Assembly (NCBI GenBank): GCA_902786925.1
Contig: CADAEK010000003.1
Span: 62,001 to 126,000, forward strand
Length of the DNA: 64,000 nucleotides
Direction of reading: 5' to 3'
Origin: an uncultured Bacteroidales bacterium
GTDB taxonomy: Bacteria; Bacteroidota; Bacteroidia; Bacteroidales; Bacteroidaceae
Made by a program: the position numbers and the translations under genes. The notes below the pieces were generated by a model. The model was given only the letters and a program-made list of their open reading frames with translations. It ran no database searches and was not told the origin of the DNA. Every line of letters begins with the position of its first letter. Position 1 is the first letter of the stretch. Positions 50,477-59,429 of this stretch are shown one piece after another.

Positions 50477-50508
50477 CTTGATCGGGCGTTGAAGTGCTTG
50501 TATCTTTG
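50477..50508 (+). promoter_or_regulatory. Promoter of the His-rich lipoprotein gene
   Basis: CTTG at 50477-50480, a 20-nt spacer and TATCTTTG at 50501-50508. The start codon is 71 bp downstream of the -7 box. Confidence 0.62.
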
Positions 50509-50579
50509 CATCGTAAACCTCCACATAGCGGACGGTTCGAGAAAGAAACAGATTGTTGAACGCTTAAAACAATGGCCTT

Positions 50580-50744
50580 ATGAAAACTAAGTTGATTCTT
50601 ATCCTTGCGATGATTCTTGGCTCGCTGCTGATGCAGTCTTGCTATTGCGAATTATGGGACTATGGCCCAGTTTGCCGCATTGACGTACCGCCTCCACCAC
50701 CGCCACCTCATCATCACCACCATCACCATCACTATGGCTGGTAG
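50580..50744 (+). CDS. Small lipoprotein with poly-Pro/poly-His tail, 54 aa
   Basis: The reading frame codes for MKTKLILILAMILGSLLMQS and then Cys, a textbook lipoprotein signal with the lipobox LMQSC. The mature part is only 34 residues: CYCELWDYGPVCRIDV, then seven Pro, eight His and YGW. The His run and three Cys suggest metal binding (Zn, Ni or Cu), as in other His-rich bacterial proteins. That is inference. It has a consensus promoter and ends 5 bp before the convergent S46 peptidase gene. It is divergent from the HExxH protein gene. Confidence 0.8.
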   Translation: MKTKLILILAMILGSLLMQSCYCELWDYGPVCRIDVPPPPPPPHHHHHHHHYGW

Positions 50745-50749
50745 GGATG

Positions 50750-52864
50750 CTACTCGATAGTCAACTCCTTGATGAGCCGCTTGGCATGGCTATAGTCATC
50801 CATGACGGAGAGCACATAGCGAATGTCAACTCCGATGCAACGCTGAAGGGCGTTATCGAACTTCAAGTCGCCAGACATGGCTTCCCAGTTGCCATCAAAG
50901 GCAAGGCCGATGAGACGTCCACGACCATCGAACATGCCTGAACCGGAGTTTCCGCCAGTAATGTCGTTTGTCGTGAGGAAACAGAGAGGAAGCTGACCCG
51001 TCTGAGCATCTATATACTGCTTGGAGAACTTACCACGCTTCATCCACTTATACACTTGGGGGATAAGCTCGAAGTCAAGATTGTCGGGGTTCTGCTCATG
51101 CTTGTTGAGGAACGAACGGGGGGAGGTAATCAAAGAGGTTGCCTCCTCCTTCAGTCCTGTAGTGCCAGGAGCGAAGTCAATGGGCTTGCAGAGACCGTAA
51201 CTGAGGCGCATGGTGAAGTTGGCATCGGGATAGTACTCATGGTCGTGGTTCATCTCGCGGATACCGTCGCCAAGAAGCTGCTCATAGGGTTCTTCGCGAT
51301 GGAGCGTGCCCGACAAAGCATAAAATGGCATCAAAAGATCAAGAACTGTGCTGAACATGGGATCATCACGAAGCTCAGAGATATCCGTCACCTTCTTAAG
51401 CTCATCGGGACGAGCCAACAGGCTGGTAGCATAGAGATGGTCCACGAAACGCTCGTAATTTCCCTCCCACAGAGAATCGACGTTCTGAATGACCGCGTCA
51501 ATCTGGTAGCGCTCATCTGGCACATGGCTCATATAGTTCTTCAGCATGGCCAAGAACACTTTCTTGTCTGTGGCAATATCGATGTCGCGATAGGTCTTAG
51601 CAATGCGCTCCTGAAGGTTGCCCACAGGACCGAAGATGTTCTTGATGACAAAGGAAAGGATATCGCTGCCACCATAGAAGGATTCCACCCAAAGGTTGTA
51701 GGTGTAGAGCATGTCGCGCTCCTGCTGATAGATAGCCTTAAGGGAGTCGAGCACACCGACATAGCGTGCACGGGCAATGGTGTCAGCCTGTATCCATGCG
51801 GCCAGCTCACGCTCTTGCTGCTGTTTCTCGTCTATCACCTTGAGATTGTCAAGTGCCGTATTCTGACCCAGGGAGAACTTCCAATAGTTGGAGCATGAGG
51901 CGTGCTTGGAGGCATACATGATGCGGATGGCATCGCTTTGGCGCATCGCCTCGTTGAGGATGTCAAGCTTGACGCCGCGCACCTGATAGCGAACATCGTT
52001 GACAGCGCGCATGGTGCTCTCAATGCCATAGGAAGAAAGATAGCGGTCGGTGCTGCCTGGATAGCCAAGGGTCATGGCATAGGAGCCATCTTGATAGCCC
52101 TGAGTGCTAACATGGGCATACTTGCGGGGATGGTAAGGAACGTTGTCCTTGCTATATTCGGCAGGAGCGTTGTTCTTGTCGGCATAAATACGGAAGACGC
52201 TGAAGTCGCAGGTCTGGCGGGGCCACATCCAGTTGTCGGTGTCACCACCATACTTGCCCAGACACTGTGGTGGGGCATAGACAAGGCGCACATCATCAAA
52301 GCGCTGATAGACGGACAGGAAGTATTTGCTGCCCTTATAGAAAGGGTTCACCTCGCTTTGGATACCTTTTGCACTATAATCTACCATGTTCATGAGCTGA
52401 GCGGAAACGGTATTGATAACGGAGTCACGCTCCCACTCGCTAGCACCTGCCGGCACTGCGCCAAGGATGAGGTCTGTTACATCAATGGTCTTGATGTGAA
52501 AAAGCACATAAAGGCCGTCGTTGGGGAGCTCGTCAGCAAAGGACTTTGCGACGAAGCCATATTTGAGGTAGTCGTGCTTGGTGGTGGAGTGGTCCTGAAT
52601 GGAACCGAAACCACAATGGTGGTTGGTAAACATTAGGCCATCGTTGGACACAACAACACCGGAACAGAAGCCGCCCAACTGCACAATGGCATCGTTGAGA
52701 GAGGGTTGCTCGGTGCTGTAAAGTTCCTCGGGCGTAAGTTCAAGTCCAAGTGAACGAAGGATGGAGTCTGTTTTCTCCGAAATGTTGCCCATCACCCACA
52801 TGCCTTCATCGGCTTGTGCCGTAAGGCTGAAGAGGGCAATCATAATAAAAACAAATCTTTTCAT
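50750..52864 (-). CDS. S46 family serine dipeptidyl peptidase (DPP7/DPP11 type)
   Basis: S46 enzymes release dipeptides from peptide N-termini in the periplasm of asaccharolytic and other Bacteroidales. The 704-aa protein has a signal peptide (ALFSLTAQA), the mature start DEGMWVMGNI, the catalytic His in LMFTNHHCGFGSIQ near residue 80, and the catalytic Ser in TGGNSGSGMFDGRGRLIGL near residue 638. FDGNWEAMSGDLKFD follows it. That region holds the residue separating DPP7 (Gly) from DPP11 (Arg) types. The Gly in MSGD favours DPP7, but I have not aligned it. The start is 6 bp after the flippase stop. Confidence 0.93.
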   Translation of the reverse strand: MKRFVFIMIALFSLTAQADEGMWVMGNISEKTDSILRSLGLELTPEELYSTEQPSLNDAIVQLGGFCSGVVVSNDGLMFTNHHCGFGSIQDHSTTKHDYLKYGFVAKSFADELPNDGLYVLFHIKTIDVTDLILGAVPAGASEWERDSVINTVSAQLMNMVDYSAKGIQSEVNPFYKGSKYFLSVYQRFDDVRLVYAPPQCLGKYGGDTDNWMWPRQTCDFSVFRIYADKNNAPAEYSKDNVPYHPRKYAHVSTQGYQDGSYAMTLGYPGSTDRYLSSYGIESTMRAVNDVRYQVRGVKLDILNEAMRQSDAIRIMYASKHASCSNYWKFSLGQNTALDNLKVIDEKQQQERELAAWIQADTIARARYVGVLDSLKAIYQQERDMLYTYNLWVESFYGGSDILSFVIKNIFGPVGNLQERIAKTYRDIDIATDKKVFLAMLKNYMSHVPDERYQIDAVIQNVDSLWEGNYERFVDHLYATSLLARPDELKKVTDISELRDDPMFSTVLDLLMPFYALSGTLHREEPYEQLLGDGIREMNHDHEYYPDANFTMRLSYGLCKPIDFAPGTTGLKEEATSLITSPRSFLNKHEQNPDNLDFELIPQVYKWMKRGKFSKQYIDAQTGQLPLCFLTTNDITGGNSGSGMFDGRGRLIGLAFDGNWEAMSGDLKFDNALQRCIGVDIRYVLSVMDDYSHAKRLIKELTIE

Positions 52865-52870
52865 ATATAG

Positions 52871-54334
52871 CTATTTTCTGAATTTCTTTCCTATGACAGG
52901 AATACTGTGCAGGGGCATGTCGCGACGCACCAGCCAAATAAGGAAGATAACAATAAGTCCTGAGTTAAGAACCATGCGGAGCCAAGCAGGCCAGACAGCT
53001 GGCATATTCTCCATGATTACAAACAGGACGGCCGTAAGCAGCGTGTAGGCGAAGATGCTCTTCAAGTCGTAACGGATAGGGTTCACCTTCTGACCGACAA
53101 AGTAGCTGAGCACCATGGCTGTGCCATAACCAGCGAAACCGCCCCAAGCGCAGGCCATGTAGCTGTAGTGGGGCACCAAAAGAATATTGACAGCCACCAG
53201 CACGATGCATCCAGCAAAGGAGAACCATGCGCCCCAAATGGTCTTGTCTATCAGCTTGTACCAGAAAGAGAGGTTGAAATAGACGCCCATCATAATTTCG
53301 GCTACCATCACAATAGGAACGACTTTCAGACCTTCATGATAGTCGGAATCAACGATGCGCTTGAGCAAGTCGAGATAGCCTTCCACACAAAGGAAGGCAA
53401 AGAGGGTGAAGATGATGAAGTATTTCATCGCCACCGCATAGTATTCCTTGGAGTCTTTATCCTTTGACTTGGCAAAGACAATAGGCTCATAAGCATAGCG
53501 GAAGGCCTGGGTAATCATGGCCATTATCATGGCGACCTTCACACAGCCACCGTAGATGCCAAGCTGCACTTGAGCCTCTTTCATAGTGTGCTCACCTGTA
53601 TAGGTATAGGCCCATGGGAAAATCATCTTGTCAAAGGCCTGATTGAGAATACCGGCAATGCCCAGCACAAGGATGGGCCAGGAGTATTGGAACATGCGGC
53701 GAAGCAAAGAGAAATCGACTTCCCAGCGAACGCCAAACAGTTCGGGAATGAAGAAGAAGGTGATAAGTCCGGTGCACACCAGATTAAGGGTGAACACATA
53801 GCCAACTTCTGTCTTGCCCAATTGAACGAAGAACAGCAGGTTCAGACCGATGTTCAGGACAATAAACAAGAGCTTGAGAGAAGCGAACTTGATGGCTTTC
53901 TTCTGATAGCGCAAATAGGAGAATGGGATAGCTTGCAACACATCGAGCGTGGTCACAATGGCCATTACCTGCACATATTCAGGATGGTCTGCATAGCCCA
54001 TGGCTTCTGTGACAGGACCGATGAAGACCAACACTCCCACTAAAAACAGCAGAGCCAAAGTTCCGACCATCGCAATAGCCGTGGAGAAGACTGCATGAGG
54101 ATTTTCGCCTTCTTTATTGGCGAAGCGGAAGAATGTTGTCTCCATTCCAAACGTCAGGATGACCAGGAAAAGAGCCGAATAAGCATAGAGATTGGTAACG
54201 ACGCCATAGCCACCACTCTCAGCAGAGATGACGTGAGTGTATAGAGGTACAAGCAGGTAGTTCAGGAACCTGCCTACGATTGAGGACATACCATAGATGG
54301 CGGTGTCCTTCACAAGACCTTTTAGATTTGCCAT
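52871..54334 (-). CDS. Polysaccharide/oligosaccharide flippase (Wzx/MATE-like superfamily)
   Basis: The 487-aa integral membrane protein has about 14 predicted helices. The N-terminus, LKGLVKDTAIYGMSSIVGRFLNYLLVPLYTHVIS, is typical of polysaccharide exporters, here shown across the region and given in pieces: VKDTAIYGMSSIVGRF and LLVPLYTHV. ETTFFRFANKE and a C-terminal polysaccharide-synthesis domain follow. Members flip lipid-linked glycans across the inner membrane. There is no glycosyltransferase cluster next to it, so the substrate is unknown. It sits between speA (49-bp gap) and the S46 peptidase gene on one strand. Confidence 0.88.
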   Translation of the reverse strand: MANLKGLVKDTAIYGMSSIVGRFLNYLLVPLYTHVISAESGGYGVVTNLYAYSALFLVILTFGMETTFFRFANKEGENPHAVFSTAIAMVGTLALLFLVGVLVFIGPVTEAMGYADHPEYVQVMAIVTTLDVLQAIPFSYLRYQKKAIKFASLKLLFIVLNIGLNLLFFVQLGKTEVGYVFTLNLVCTGLITFFFIPELFGVRWEVDFSLLRRMFQYSWPILVLGIAGILNQAFDKMIFPWAYTYTGEHTMKEAQVQLGIYGGCVKVAMIMAMITQAFRYAYEPIVFAKSKDKDSKEYYAVAMKYFIIFTLFAFLCVEGYLDLLKRIVDSDYHEGLKVVPIVMVAEIMMGVYFNLSFWYKLIDKTIWGAWFSFAGCIVLVAVNILLVPHYSYMACAWGGFAGYGTAMVLSYFVGQKVNPIRYDLKSIFAYTLLTAVLFVIMENMPAVWPAWLRMVLNSGLIVIFLIWLVRRDMPLHSIPVIGKKFRK

Positions 54335-54383
54335 ATTTTCTTCTGTTTCCGAACTCTTGTCTTTTCAAGGCAATGTGACCTTC

Positions 54384-56279
54384 CTATTCAAGATAGGTGT
54401 ATCCGTAGAGACCTGAACGATAGGTATCCAAGAACTCTTTGCCTTCTTCGAGTGTTATCTTGCCATCCTTGATGGCTTGCTTTGCCCATACTTCAAGGCT
54501 TCGGACAAGCTTCTTGGGTTCATACTGCACGTAGCTGAGCACATCTGCCACGGTTTCTCCATCAATGACATTCTTGATGTGGTAGCCGTCTTTGTCGGTG
54601 GTCACGTGCACAGCATTGGTGTCGCCAAAGAGGTTGTGCATGTCGCCAAGAATCTCTTGGTATGCACCGACCAGGAATACACCAATGTAGTAGGAACCCT
54701 TCTTCTTGTCAAGCGCATGCATCGGGATGAAATGGCTTACACCCGTCTCTGTGGCAAACTGTGCAATCTTGCCATCGGAGTCGCAAGTAATGTCTTGCAA
54801 AGTGGCATTGTGATCAGGGCGCTCGTTCAAGCGCTGGATTGGCATGATGGGGAAGATTTGGTCAATCGCCCAAGAGTCTGGCAGCGAATGGAAGAGAGAG
54901 AAGTTGCAGAAGTATTTGTCTGCCAAAAGCTTGTCGAGTGAAAGGAACTCTTCTGGTACATGCTTCATCGTGTGGACGAGCGTGTTGATTTCGCGTGCCA
55001 CCGCCCAATACATTCTTTCTATTTCTGCACGCGTACGCAAGTCAAGCATGCCATGAGAGAAGAGGTCGAGCGCTTCTTCACGAATCTGTTGCGCATCGTG
55101 CCAGTTCTCAAGCATGTTGCGCACATTGATGTTGCACCAGATATCGTAGAGGTCTTTAGCCAAAGCATGGTCATCTTCTTTCACCTCGAACTCATCGGGC
55201 ATGGCTGGCACTTCGGTTGTTTCGAGCACCTCCATGATAAGTACGGAATGATGAGCGGCCAAAGAGCGTCCACCTTCTGTAATGATGTTGGGATGAGGTA
55301 TCTGATTAGCATTGGCTGCATCTACAAACGTATAAACGCAGTTGTTCACGTACTCTTGGATAGAATAGTTGACGGAACTCTCGCTGTTGCTTGAACGGCT
55401 ACCGTCGTAGTCAACACCTAATCCTCCACCGCAATCGACAAATTCCACACCGTAGCCCAGTTTGTGAAGCTGAACGTAGAACATGCTGGCCTCTCGCAAT
55501 GCGTTCTGAATACGACGAATCTTCGTGATTTGAGAACCAATATGGAAATGAATCAGCTTGAGACAGTCCTTCATGCCATTCTCCTCTATATACTGAAGAG
55601 CTGTCAAGAGCTCACCTGAGGTCAGACCGAACTTGCTGGCATCACCACCACTCTCTTCCCACTTTCCTGAGCCTGACGCTGCAAGCTTGATACGGATGCC
55701 CATATTGGGACGCACGCCTATCTTCTTGGCCATGCGTGTGATGATTTCAAGCTCATTGAACTTCTCCACTACAATGAAGATACGCTTTCCCATCTTCTGA
55801 GCCAAAAGAGCCAGCTCAATGTAATCTTGGTCTTTGTAACCGTTGCAAATGATGAGTGAATCGCTGTTCATGTTGACTGCCAACACAGCATGCAGCTCTG
55901 GCTTAGAACCGGCTTCAAGGCCAAGGTTGAACTTCTTGCCATGCTTGATAACTTCCTCAACAACCGGACTAATCTGATTGACTTTAATCGGATAAATGAT
56001 GAAGTTCTCAGCATTGTAGCCATATTCTTTAGCCGCTTTCGTAAAGCAGGTGGCAGTTTTCTCAATACGATTGTCAATGATGTCGGGGAAACGCACTAAC
56101 ACAGGGGCTGACACATCGCGCAATGCAAGGTCGTCCATCACCTCCTTCAAATCGACTTCCACACCATCCTTACGTGGTGTAACAGCCACATTTCCTTTTT
56201 CATTGATACGGAAATAATTAATGCCCCAACCATTGATACCGTATAGCTCGTTGGAGTCTTCGATGCGCCATTTTCTCAT
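54384..56279 (-). CDS. speA: Biosynthetic arginine decarboxylase SpeA
   Basis: SpeA is a PLP enzyme converting arginine to agmatine for polyamine synthesis. The 631-aa protein begins KWRIEDSNELYGINGWGINYF and has the PLP lysine in FIIYPIKVNQ near residue 99. It also has FNLGLEAGSKPELHAVLA, KLIHFHIGSQIT, FVDCGGGLGVDYDGSRS, NIITEGGRSLAAHHS and a C-terminal DxxE-rich region. This is full length for the ACR4 (SpeA) family. Its ATG overlaps the aroK stop by 4 nt. Downstream enzymes of polyamine synthesis are not in the window. Confidence 0.96.
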   Translation of the reverse strand: MRKWRIEDSNELYGINGWGINYFRINEKGNVAVTPRKDGVEVDLKEVMDDLALRDVSAPVLVRFPDIIDNRIEKTATCFTKAAKEYGYNAENFIIYPIKVNQISPVVEEVIKHGKKFNLGLEAGSKPELHAVLAVNMNSDSLIICNGYKDQDYIELALLAQKMGKRIFIVVEKFNELEIITRMAKKIGVRPNMGIRIKLAASGSGKWEESGGDASKFGLTSGELLTALQYIEENGMKDCLKLIHFHIGSQITKIRRIQNALREASMFYVQLHKLGYGVEFVDCGGGLGVDYDGSRSSNSESSVNYSIQEYVNNCVYTFVDAANANQIPHPNIITEGGRSLAAHHSVLIMEVLETTEVPAMPDEFEVKEDDHALAKDLYDIWCNINVRNMLENWHDAQQIREEALDLFSHGMLDLRTRAEIERMYWAVAREINTLVHTMKHVPEEFLSLDKLLADKYFCNFSLFHSLPDSWAIDQIFPIMPIQRLNERPDHNATLQDITCDSDGKIAQFATETGVSHFIPMHALDKKKGSYYIGVFLVGAYQEILGDMHNLFGDTNAVHVTTDKDGYHIKNVIDGETVADVLSYVQYEPKKLVRSLEVWAKQAIKDGKITLEEGKEFLDTYRSGLYGYTYLE

Positions 56280-56797
56280 ATTAGACCAATGATTTGATTG
56301 ACGTAATTCTGAATTTGTTCTTGGGTGTGAATAGTATCTATCTTCAAGACATGCTTGGCTTTCTGATAAAAAGGAAGCCGCTTTTGGAGCGAGTCCTTAA
56401 TATAGGCAATAAGCTCTTCGTCTGTTTTACCCACAATGAGGGGACGAATCGTTTTGCCCATATGAAGATGCTCGTTAAGCACTTGAGGCGAGGCATCGAG
56501 AAAGATGGTTTCACCACGAGTGTTCATATAATCCATATTATCGAAGAAGCAGGGTGTCCCGCCACCACACGAGATGATGACATCTTCAAACTCCGCAACC
56601 TCATGCAGCATCTTTTGCTCGATACTGCGGAAGCCTTCCTCCCCCTTTTCTGCAAAGATATCAGGAATCTTCTGATGGAAACGGTCCTCAATATAATTAT
56701 CCAGGTCGTAGAAGTCCAGCCCAAGGGTACGTGCCAACACTTTACCAATGGTCGTCTTCCCTGCCCCCATATAACCTATCAGAATAATACGGGTCAT
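56276..56797 (-). CDS. aroK: Shikimate kinase AroK
   Basis: AroK phosphorylates shikimate with ATP on the way to chorismate. The 173-aa protein has the Walker A motif GYMGAGKTTIGKVLA (residues 8-22), the shikimate-binding DLDNYIEDRF with FRSIEQKMLHEV, the GGG motif in VIISCGGGTPCF, and the lid with Arg (KTIRPLI). It is of normal length. The start overlaps the topA stop by 4 nt and its own stop overlaps the speA start by 4 nt. Confidence 0.95.
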   Translation of the reverse strand: MTRIILIGYMGAGKTTIGKVLARTLGLDFYDLDNYIEDRFHQKIPDIFAEKGEEGFRSIEQKMLHEVAEFEDVIISCGGGTPCFFDNMDYMNTRGETIFLDASPQVLNEHLHMGKTIRPLIVGKTDEELIAYIKDSLQKRLPFYQKAKHVLKIDTIHTQEQIQNYVNQIIGLI

Positions 56798-59124
56798 GCT
56801 TTCGATGCAGATTTACGTCCACGCTTAGCTGCTGCTTTGGCAGGCTGTGGAGTATTGATAATGTTCATGCACTCTTCATAAGTGAGGTTGGCAGGCTCCT
56901 TGATTGTACGCGGCAACTTATAGTTAGCACCCTTATACTTTAGATAAGGGCCAAAACGGCCATTCATTACCTCCAGCTCTGCATCCTCCTCAAACGTCTT
57001 AATATGAGCAGAAGCTTCACCCTGACGACGCTCCTCAATAAGACTGATGGCCTCTTCAAGTGTAATGCGCATGGGATCGGCACCCTTAGGCAGAGAAACG
57101 TACTTCTTCTTGTGAAGCACATAAGGGCCAAAGCGACCAGCTCCTACAGTAACGTTTTCGCCTTCATATTCACCCAGTTCACGAGGAAGTTTGAAGAGAT
57201 CAAGCGCTTCTTCAAGAGTGATGGTAGCAATGCTCTGCCCCTTGTTGAGCTGAGCGAAACGTGGCTTTTCATTCTCGTCAGCAACGCCAATCTGCACCAT
57301 CGGGCCAAAACGACCTATCTTCACACTAACAGGCTTTCCTGTTCCTGGTTCTGTTCCCAAAACGCGCTCGCCGACCTTGTGCTCACTCTTCTCTTGCAAA
57401 GTTGCATCTACCATCGGTTCCAGCTTGGAGTAGAAGTCTCGCATCATTTCGTGCCAATTCTCTCTTCCATCGGCAATCTCGTCAAACTCCTTCTCCACAT
57501 TGGCTGTGAAATTGTAGTCAACAATATCAGGGAAAGACTGAATAAGGAAGTCATTCACAACTGTACCTATATCCGTTGGAATAAGCTTTCCCTTCTCATT
57601 ACCTACAATTTCTTTTTTAGTAGATTTCTTCAACTTACCTGCCGACAACTTAATGATGGCATAGCTACGCTCTTCACCCTTCTTATCGCCTTTTTCCACA
57701 TACTCACGCTGCTGGATGGTCGATATTGTTGGCGCATAAGTAGAAGGACGGCCAATGCCGAGCTCCTCCAGCTTCTTCACCAAGCTTGCCTCTGTGTAAC
57801 GCAAAGGATGCTGAGTGAAGCGTTGAGTCGCCACCATCTCCTTCATCTGCAAGGTTTCACCCTCTTTCACGGTTGGGAGCAGACCCTCGGCCTCTTCCTG
57901 CTGACTGTCGTCATCATAAGATTCTTTGTAAACACGCAAGAAACCATCAAAGGTAATCACCTCACCTGTTGCAACAAAAGATGCGCCGGTCTCCGCATTA
58001 GAGATGGTGATAGTCGTCTTCTCCGCCTCTGCATCTGCCATCTGGCAAGCTACAGTACGTTTCCAAATCAAATCGTAGAGACGCTTTTCCTGTGAATTGC
58101 CCGTAATCTCATGCTCGGCGACAAAGGTTGGACGGATGGCCTCGTGCGCTTCCTGTGCTCCCTTTGAACTTGTATGGAACTGGCGAGGCTTAGAGTAGCG
58201 CTCTCCATGTATCTTGGCAATCTCTTCCTTCGTCGAATTGATACAAAGCGAGGAAAGATTCACAGAGTCTGTTCGCATATAAGTAATGTGTCCAGATTCA
58301 TACAAGTGCTGTGCCACCATCATGGTCTGGCTTACAGTAAAGCCAAGCTTGCGCGCCGCTTCTTGCTGCAAGGTTGAAGTGGTGAAAGGAGGCGCAGGGC
58401 TCTTCTTCACTGGCTTCTTTTCAATGTCGGTGATGGTAAATTCCTTATCTTTGCAAGAAAGCAAGAATTGCTCTGCTTCCTCTTCAGTCTTGAAGTTGTG
58501 TCCCAATGAAGCCTTGATTTCCTGGCCTTCGCCCATAAACACAGCATTCACGCGGTATGAGAACTCGCTATGGAAGTTCTCAATCTCTTTCTCACGCTCC
58601 ACAATCAAGCGCACAGCCACGCTCTGCACACGCCCTGCTGAAAGACTGGGTTTAAGTTTCTTCCACAACACTGGAGAAAGCTTGAAACCCACAATGCGGT
58701 CAAGCACACGACGTGCTTGCTGAGCATTCACCAGTCCCATATCAATAGTACGTGGCGTCTCGATAGCCTTCAAGATTGCAGTCTTCGTAATCTCATGGAA
58801 GACAATTCTTTTTGCCGCCTTAGGATCAAGCCCCAACACTTGGCTCAAATGCCAAGAGATAGCCTCTCCCTCGCGGTCTTCATCGGAAGCCAACCAAACT
58901 GTATCAGCTTTCTTAGCCTCATTGCGGAGGCTCTTCACAACGCTCTCCTTATCAGAAGGGATCTCATACTCTGGCGAGAAATCATCCAGATTCACACTCA
59001 TCTCCTTCTTCTTCAAATCACGGATATGCCCGTATGAGGACATCACTTTGTAATCCTTGCCAAGAAACTTCTCCAGCGTCTTTGCCTTAGCAGGAGACTC
59101 GACAATCACTAAGTTTTTCTGCAT
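56794..59124 (-). CDS. topA: DNA topoisomerase I TopA
   Basis: TopA relaxes negative supercoils through a transient 5' phosphotyrosine. The 776-aa protein has the TOPRIM domain (LVIVESPAKAKTLEKFLG, SDEDREGEAISWHL), the catalytic Tyr in HITYMRTDSVNLS near residue 283, and C-terminal repeats without a clear zinc-ribbon Cys pattern: KIGRFGPMVQIG, GAGRFGPYVLHKKKY and NGRFGPYLKYKG. It ends in a basic Lys/Arg/Ala tail (AKAAAKRGRKSASKA). This is the Bacteroidetes-type arrangement. It is the first gene of a probable five-gene run. Confidence 0.96.
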   Translation of the reverse strand: MQKNLVIVESPAKAKTLEKFLGKDYKVMSSYGHIRDLKKKEMSVNLDDFSPEYEIPSDKESVVKSLRNEAKKADTVWLASDEDREGEAISWHLSQVLGLDPKAAKRIVFHEITKTAILKAIETPRTIDMGLVNAQQARRVLDRIVGFKLSPVLWKKLKPSLSAGRVQSVAVRLIVEREKEIENFHSEFSYRVNAVFMGEGQEIKASLGHNFKTEEEAEQFLLSCKDKEFTITDIEKKPVKKSPAPPFTTSTLQQEAARKLGFTVSQTMMVAQHLYESGHITYMRTDSVNLSSLCINSTKEEIAKIHGERYSKPRQFHTSSKGAQEAHEAIRPTFVAEHEITGNSQEKRLYDLIWKRTVACQMADAEAEKTTITISNAETGASFVATGEVITFDGFLRVYKESYDDDSQQEEAEGLLPTVKEGETLQMKEMVATQRFTQHPLRYTEASLVKKLEELGIGRPSTYAPTISTIQQREYVEKGDKKGEERSYAIIKLSAGKLKKSTKKEIVGNEKGKLIPTDIGTVVNDFLIQSFPDIVDYNFTANVEKEFDEIADGRENWHEMMRDFYSKLEPMVDATLQEKSEHKVGERVLGTEPGTGKPVSVKIGRFGPMVQIGVADENEKPRFAQLNKGQSIATITLEEALDLFKLPRELGEYEGENVTVGAGRFGPYVLHKKKYVSLPKGADPMRITLEEAISLIEERRQGEASAHIKTFEEDAELEVMNGRFGPYLKYKGANYKLPRTIKEPANLTYEECMNIINTPQPAKAAAKRGRKSASKA

Positions 59125-59164
59125 ATATTGTTGTTTATTCTATTCTTTTTGAGAAAATCGGGTG

Positions 59165-59172
59165 CAAAGGTA
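59165..59172 (-). promoter_or_regulatory. -7 box of the topA operon
   Basis: The minus strand reads TACCTTTG, 40 bp upstream of the topA ATG. The -33 position is AT-rich (TATATATA) and lacks TTTG. Confidence 0.55.
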
Positions 59173-59322
59173 AATAAAATATTTCTTCTCTTATATATAT
59201 AATGTGTAATTTTTTGAAAAATACAAAGCTCTTGTGCTATTTCCACTATTCAAGAGCCACTAGTTTTGCCCTTTCGGAAAGATTTGTTTCATAATTGCAA
59301 GGAGAAGGAGTAGAGAATATCG

Positions 59323-59330
59323 TAACTTTG
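59323..59330 (+). promoter_or_regulatory. -7 box of the GH3 gene
   Basis: TAACTTTG fits TAnnTTTG, 99 bp upstream of the ATG. The nearest TTG upstream is at 25 nt spacing, too long for confidence. The 305-bp gap 59125-59429 holds this and the topA box and nothing else I recognise. Confidence 0.5.
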
Positions 59331-59429
59331 TCATGCTTATTCATTTAAGGGCCCATTAAACTGCTTTTACTGCTTGATTAGAACTAATAACACTCATTAT
59401 ATTTTTAACCAAAACTCAAATAACCTAGT

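Noticed and set aside
50278-50526. Minus-strand frames of 67-82 aa before the metalloprotease-like gene
   Set aside because: They cross a perfect hairpin and two promoters and have no domain. They could be a decayed repeat, but I cannot support a gene.
57004-58095. Plus-strand 363-aa open frame
   Set aside because: It is antisense to topA and explained by topA codon use.
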